A DNA stretch of 49,923 nucleotides from assembly GCA_021151485.1 (NCBI GenBank), contig JAGKXB010000014.1, forward strand, positions 1 through 49,923, in the 5' to 3' direction. The notes under the pieces are model-generated. The model saw only the letters and a list, made by a program, of their open reading frames with translations, was not told where the DNA came from and did not search any database. Source of the DNA: Oxalobacteraceae bacterium. Lineage in GTDB: Bacteria > Pseudomonadota > Gammaproteobacteria > Burkholderiales > Burkholderiaceae_D. The position numbers and the translations under genes were made by a program. Shown here in pieces: positions 47,130-49,923 of the stretch (its first letter is position 1; every line of letters starts with the position of its first letter).

Positions 47130-47402
47130 CTAGTTTACTGCATCTTTTAATGCTTTGCCAGGCTTAAATTTTGGCACTTTACTTGCTTTAATTTGAATGG
47201 TACTACCTGTTCGTGGGTTGCTACCAGTACGAGCAGCGCGTTGGCCAACTGAAAACGTACCAAAACCGACCAAAGTCACACTCTCATCTTCTTTTAGCGT
47301 TTGCTTAATGATATCAATCATCGCATCAAGCGCGCGTGCCGCAGCCGTTTTCGAAATTTCCGCATTGATAGCAATATTTTCAATTAACTCACTTTTATTC
47401 AT
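47130..47402 (-). CDS. hupB: HU family DNA-binding protein
   Basis: Histone-like protein that bends and compacts DNA. 90 residues from ATG 47402 ([20 protein letters not shown]), the standard HU start, with AGGGGAG upstream; a longer in-frame version is rejected. The DNA-binding arm [21 protein letters not shown] and the C-terminal [12 protein letters not shown] are typical. Symbol assigned by its position upstream of ppiD. Confidence 0.93.
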   Translation of the reverse strand: MNKSELIENIAINAEISKTAAARALDAMIDIIKQTLKEDESVTLVGFGTFSVGQRAARTGSNPRTGSTIQIKASKVPKFKPGKALKDAVN

Positions 47403-47620
47403 TGACACTCCCCTCACAATCCTAAAACTAAAAATACGGCTTCTATGTTTGCTCTTATTGGGTGATTTTTTGATTATTTTGATCAAAAAAATCGCACCCT
47501 ACATTAGACAAGTCAGACAGCCTAGTGTCAAGTCAACTACTTCATTTAAAGAAGCGGCGTAGAATGTGGGCCACATATTGCAATTTCTTTAAAGTAATTA
47601 ATTACACTACACTGTTCAGT

Positions 47621-48454
47621 ATGCTCAACATTGATCTTCACTCCCATTCTAATTTTTCAGATGGCGTGCTTACTCCTAAACTTGTCGCTACACGTGCACA
47701 AAAAAATGGTGTAAACGCCTGGGCTTTGACTGATCACGACACTGTTCACGGCTTATCGTCTGCACGTGCAGCGGCATTGGATCTTGGTATGGATTATGTG
47801 TCTGGTGTGGAAATTTCAATCACATGGGCAACACAAACTATCCATATTGTTGGTTTACAAATTGATGAAACTGAAACAACGCTAGTGCAGGGCTTAGCTG
47901 ATACGCGAGCGGGTCGCCTATTGCGTGCCCGTGAGATGGCAACACAATTGGCCGCAGTAGGTATTCCCGACACGCTCAATGGAGCATTGCAATATGTATC
48001 GAACCCAGAATCTATTTCACGTACTCACTTTGCACGTCATTTGGTTGCATCAGGCATATGTACCGATATTAGTAGTGTTTTTCGTAACTACCTAGTTAAA
48101 GGCAAGCCAGGTTACGTGCTTCACCGTTGGGCCACATTGCAAAATGCCATCACGTGGATACGCAATGCTGGTGGGATTGCTGTTGTGGCGCATCCCGGTC
48201 GTTATAAATTGGATGCGATCGCGTTTAATACTTTTTTAAGTGAGTTTAAAGAATTGGGTGGCTCGGGAATTGAGGTTGTCACGGGTAGTCACACAGTTGA
48301 CCAATATCAGCAATATGCCAAAGTGGCACAACACTACGGCTTTCTTGCTTCACGCGGCTCGGATTTTCACAGCCCAAGCGAATCCAGGGTAGATTTAGGC
48401 GCCCTACCGCCACTGCCTGAAAACCTCACCCCAGTTTGGCATGATTGGTTTTGA
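47621..48454 (+). CDS. PHP-domain phosphoesterase (RNase AM/TrpH type)
   Basis: Metal-dependent phosphoesterase of the PHP superfamily, related to E. coli YciV/RNase AM, which degrades 5' ends of short RNAs and nucleoside 3',5'-bisphosphates. 277 residues from ATG 47621 (MLNIDLHSHSNFSDG). Metal ligands visible in DLHSHS, LTDHDT, GVEIS, HPGRYK and RGSDFHSP. The ~32-residue upstream in-frame extension is not family-like. Start lacks a strong Shine-Dalgarno sequence. The yciO-like gene often next to this family lies 850 bp downstream, separated here by an htpX remnant. Confidence 0.9.
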   Translation: MLNIDLHSHSNFSDGVLTPKLVATRAQKNGVNAWALTDHDTVHGLSSARAAALDLGMDYVSGVEISITWATQTIHIVGLQIDETETTLVQGLADTRAGRLLRAREMATQLAAVGIPDTLNGALQYVSNPESISRTHFARHLVASGICTDISSVFRNYLVKGKPGYVLHRWATLQNAITWIRNAGGIAVVAHPGRYKLDAIAFNTFLSEFKELGGSGIEVVTGSHTVDQYQQYAKVAQHYGFLASRGSDFHSPSESRVDLGALPPLPENLTPVWHDWF

Positions 48455-48626
48455 ATTTTTTATTTTTTGATTTCTATACCTTCTTGATTTTTTAGGTATC
48501 AACCTCAACTACCCTAGCGTTTTAGCATAACGTTTGTTTGATCAATTTAATAAATGTTAAAAAACGAATCGCATACAAGATACAACACCACTTTTACAAC
48601 GCCATTTTTCAATTCGGGAGTTTTTA

Positions 48627-49287
48627 ATGAAACGTGTTTTTTTATTTCTTGCCACCAACATTGCAGTCATGCTGATGATGTCATTGGTGCTCTCCATTTT
48701 TGGCATTGATCGCACTATTGGTAAAAATTGACGGTGAGGCTAATGCGTTTGCCACCGGCGCATTCAAAAATTCAGCCCTCGTCGCTGTATCGACAGGCTT
48801 ATTAGAAAGCATGACCCAGGAAGAGGTGGAAGCTGTATTGGGACACGAGGTTGCGCATATCGCGAACGGTGATATGGTGACAATGACTTTGATTCAAGGC
48901 GTGTTAAATACTTTTGTCGTTTTCTTCGCAAGAATTGTTGGTTACATGGTAGATAAAGCGCTTTCTCGTGGTGGAGACAATGAACGCAGCAGTGGTCCTG
49001 CCTACATGATTACAGTATTTGTTTGTGAAATTGTGTTTGGCGTCTTGGCATCACTTATCGTTGCTTGGTTTTCACGTCAACGTGAATTTCGTGCAGATGC
49101 GGGTTCCGCTAAATTGCTCGGTAATAAACAGCCGATGATCCATGCCTTGGCACGTTTGGGAGGCTTGGATTCAGGAAGTTTGCCGAAATCTTTGAATGCC
49201 TCTGGCATTAATGGATCAGGTGTTTTTGCGTTATTTTCCAGTCATCCACCAATGGAAGAACGTATTGCTGCTTTGCGTAATCTTTAA
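48627..49287 (+). pseudogene. htpX: Internally deleted htpX (membrane zinc metalloprotease)
   Basis: HtpX is an inner-membrane heat-shock protease. The normal N-terminus is intact ([20 protein letters not shown]..., with a CGGGAG Shine-Dalgarno sequence) but runs only 34 codons to a TGA at 48729. The C-terminal half continues in another frame from about 48725 ([14 protein letters not shown]), with the zinc site [11 protein letters not shown] and the conserved [15 protein letters not shown]. The expected ~80-residue middle part (second membrane helix and linker up to the protease domain) is absent, so about 240 bp were lost together with the frame. The protease part has no credible start of its own. 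Alternatively an assembly error. Confidence 0.85.
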
Positions 49288-49304
49288 TTTTCAAAACAAA
49301 TTTA

Positions 49305-49923
49305 ATGAGTCAATTTTTCCATATTCATCCGGACAATCCGCAATTACGCTTGATCAAACAAGCTGCGCAAATCATCCATGCAGGTGGCATTGTTGCCCTG
49401 CCGACAGATTCTTGTTATGCCTTGATTTGTCACTTAGATGATAAAAATGCAGTGGCACAATTGCGGCGTATCCGCAATGTGGATGAGAAACATCACTTAA
49501 CCCTTTTATGTCGGGACTTAAGTGAAATTGCTGTTTATGCAAAAATTGATAACCGGCAATTTCGAATGCTAAAGACTGTGACACCAGGTCCTTACACTTT
49601 TATCTTGGAGGCTACTAAAGAAGTTCCTCGTCGTTTAAGTCATCCATCTCGAAAAACCATAGGTTTGCGCATACCAGAACATCGTATCGCTCAACTTTTA
49701 CTAGAAGAAGTGGGACAACCTATATTAAGCACTAGCTTGATTCTTCCTGATGAAGAAGATCCCTTGATTGATGCAGAAGAGATACGAGAAAAACTTGAAC
49801 ACCAAATCGATTTGGTGATTGATGGTGGTCCTTGCGGCTTAGAAGCCACGACAGTCATTGATTTAACGGATGAAATACCCGTATTGCTACGCCAAGGCCG
49901 TGGCGATGCAACGGCATTTGGTT
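49305..49923 (+). CDS. YciO/Sua5-family protein (partial, runs off the window)
   Basis: YrdC-domain protein, related to the L-threonylcarbamoyladenylate synthases that start t6A tRNA modification. The open frame begins MSQFFHIHPDNPQLRLIKQA at 49305 and remains open to the last base (206 residues seen). Motifs include GGIVALPTDSCYAL, the KHHLTLLCRDLSE block and PGPYTFILEAT. The opening DNPQLRLIKQ and the neighbouring PHP gene fit the YciO subfamily better than TsaC/Sua5. Confidence 0.88.
   Translation, partial: MSQFFHIHPDNPQLRLIKQAAQIIHAGGIVALPTDSCYALICHLDDKNAVAQLRRIRNVDEKHHLTLLCRDLSEIAVYAKIDNRQFRMLKTVTPGPYTFILEATKEVPRRLSHPSRKTIGLRIPEHRIAQLLLEEVGQPILSTSLILPDEEDPLIDAEEIREKLEHQIDLVIDGGPCGLEATTVIDLTDEIPVLLRQGRGDATAFG

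Noticed and set aside
48700..48735. TTG at 48700 as an independent start for the HtpX protease half
   Set aside because: The codons lie inside the intact N-terminal htpX frame, have no ribosome site, and give a product lacking the membrane anchor; a deletion pseudogene is simpler.

Overview
The window is 49.9 kb of moderately AT-rich bacterial chromosome. It is most likely from a betaproteobacterium of the order Burkholderiales, plausibly Oxalobacteraceae-like. The placement rests on gene content and order: pstSCAB-phoU-phoB-phoR, priB between rpsF and rpsR, prfB directly upstream of lysS, an Anbu-type proteasome-like protease with circularly permuted ATP-grasp, alpha-E and transglutaminase genes, and a ppiD-HU neighbourhood. 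No rRNA or tRNA gene was seen. Taxonomy is inference from family knowledge, not from a search.

Left part (1-12.7 kb): a broken, GC-richer tyrosine integrase lies just beyond the 3' end of guaA, a known island integration site. The purine genes guaA and guaB and the tRNA-modification gene dusA follow on the minus strand. A textbook Pho box then drives the phosphate operon pstS-pstC-pstA-pstB-phoU-phoB-phoR on the plus strand, followed by a patatin-like lipoprotein.

Middle part (13.7-28.7 kb): a peptide-modification locus in two blocks. The left block has a transglutaminase-DUF2126 protein flanked by two copies of a ~112-bp repeat, an ATP-grasp/alpha-E fusion and a second transglutaminase. The right block has a stand-alone ATP-grasp, a stand-alone alpha-E protein and Anbu. 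Between them, on the opposite strand, sits a compact three-gene cassette: a YhcG/DUF1016 PDDEXK nuclease, a reverse transcriptase of the defence-associated (UG/DRT) kind, and a nitrilase-fold protein. The RT and nitrilase frames are one continuous reading frame interrupted by a single UGA codon. A terminator-like hairpin abuts the first start codon of the cassette. This is the most unusual structure in the window.

Right part (28.7-49.9 kb): an ECF sigma factor and DUF1109 anti-sigma factor, followed by a DUF2946 protein and a TonB-dependent receptor (possibly metal related); lysS and prfB (with its programmed +1 frameshift); an unlisted 58-residue small gene; dnaB; and the rplI-rpsR-priB-rpsF ribosomal operon. 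A CesT-like type III secretion chaperone lies next to a large putative effector, with no secretion apparatus in view. Then come lexA with an SOS box, an aminotransferase, a RidA protein, a DUF1345 membrane protein, ppiD, an HU gene, a PHP phosphoesterase, an internally deleted htpX pseudogene and a yciO/sua5-family gene cut by the window end.
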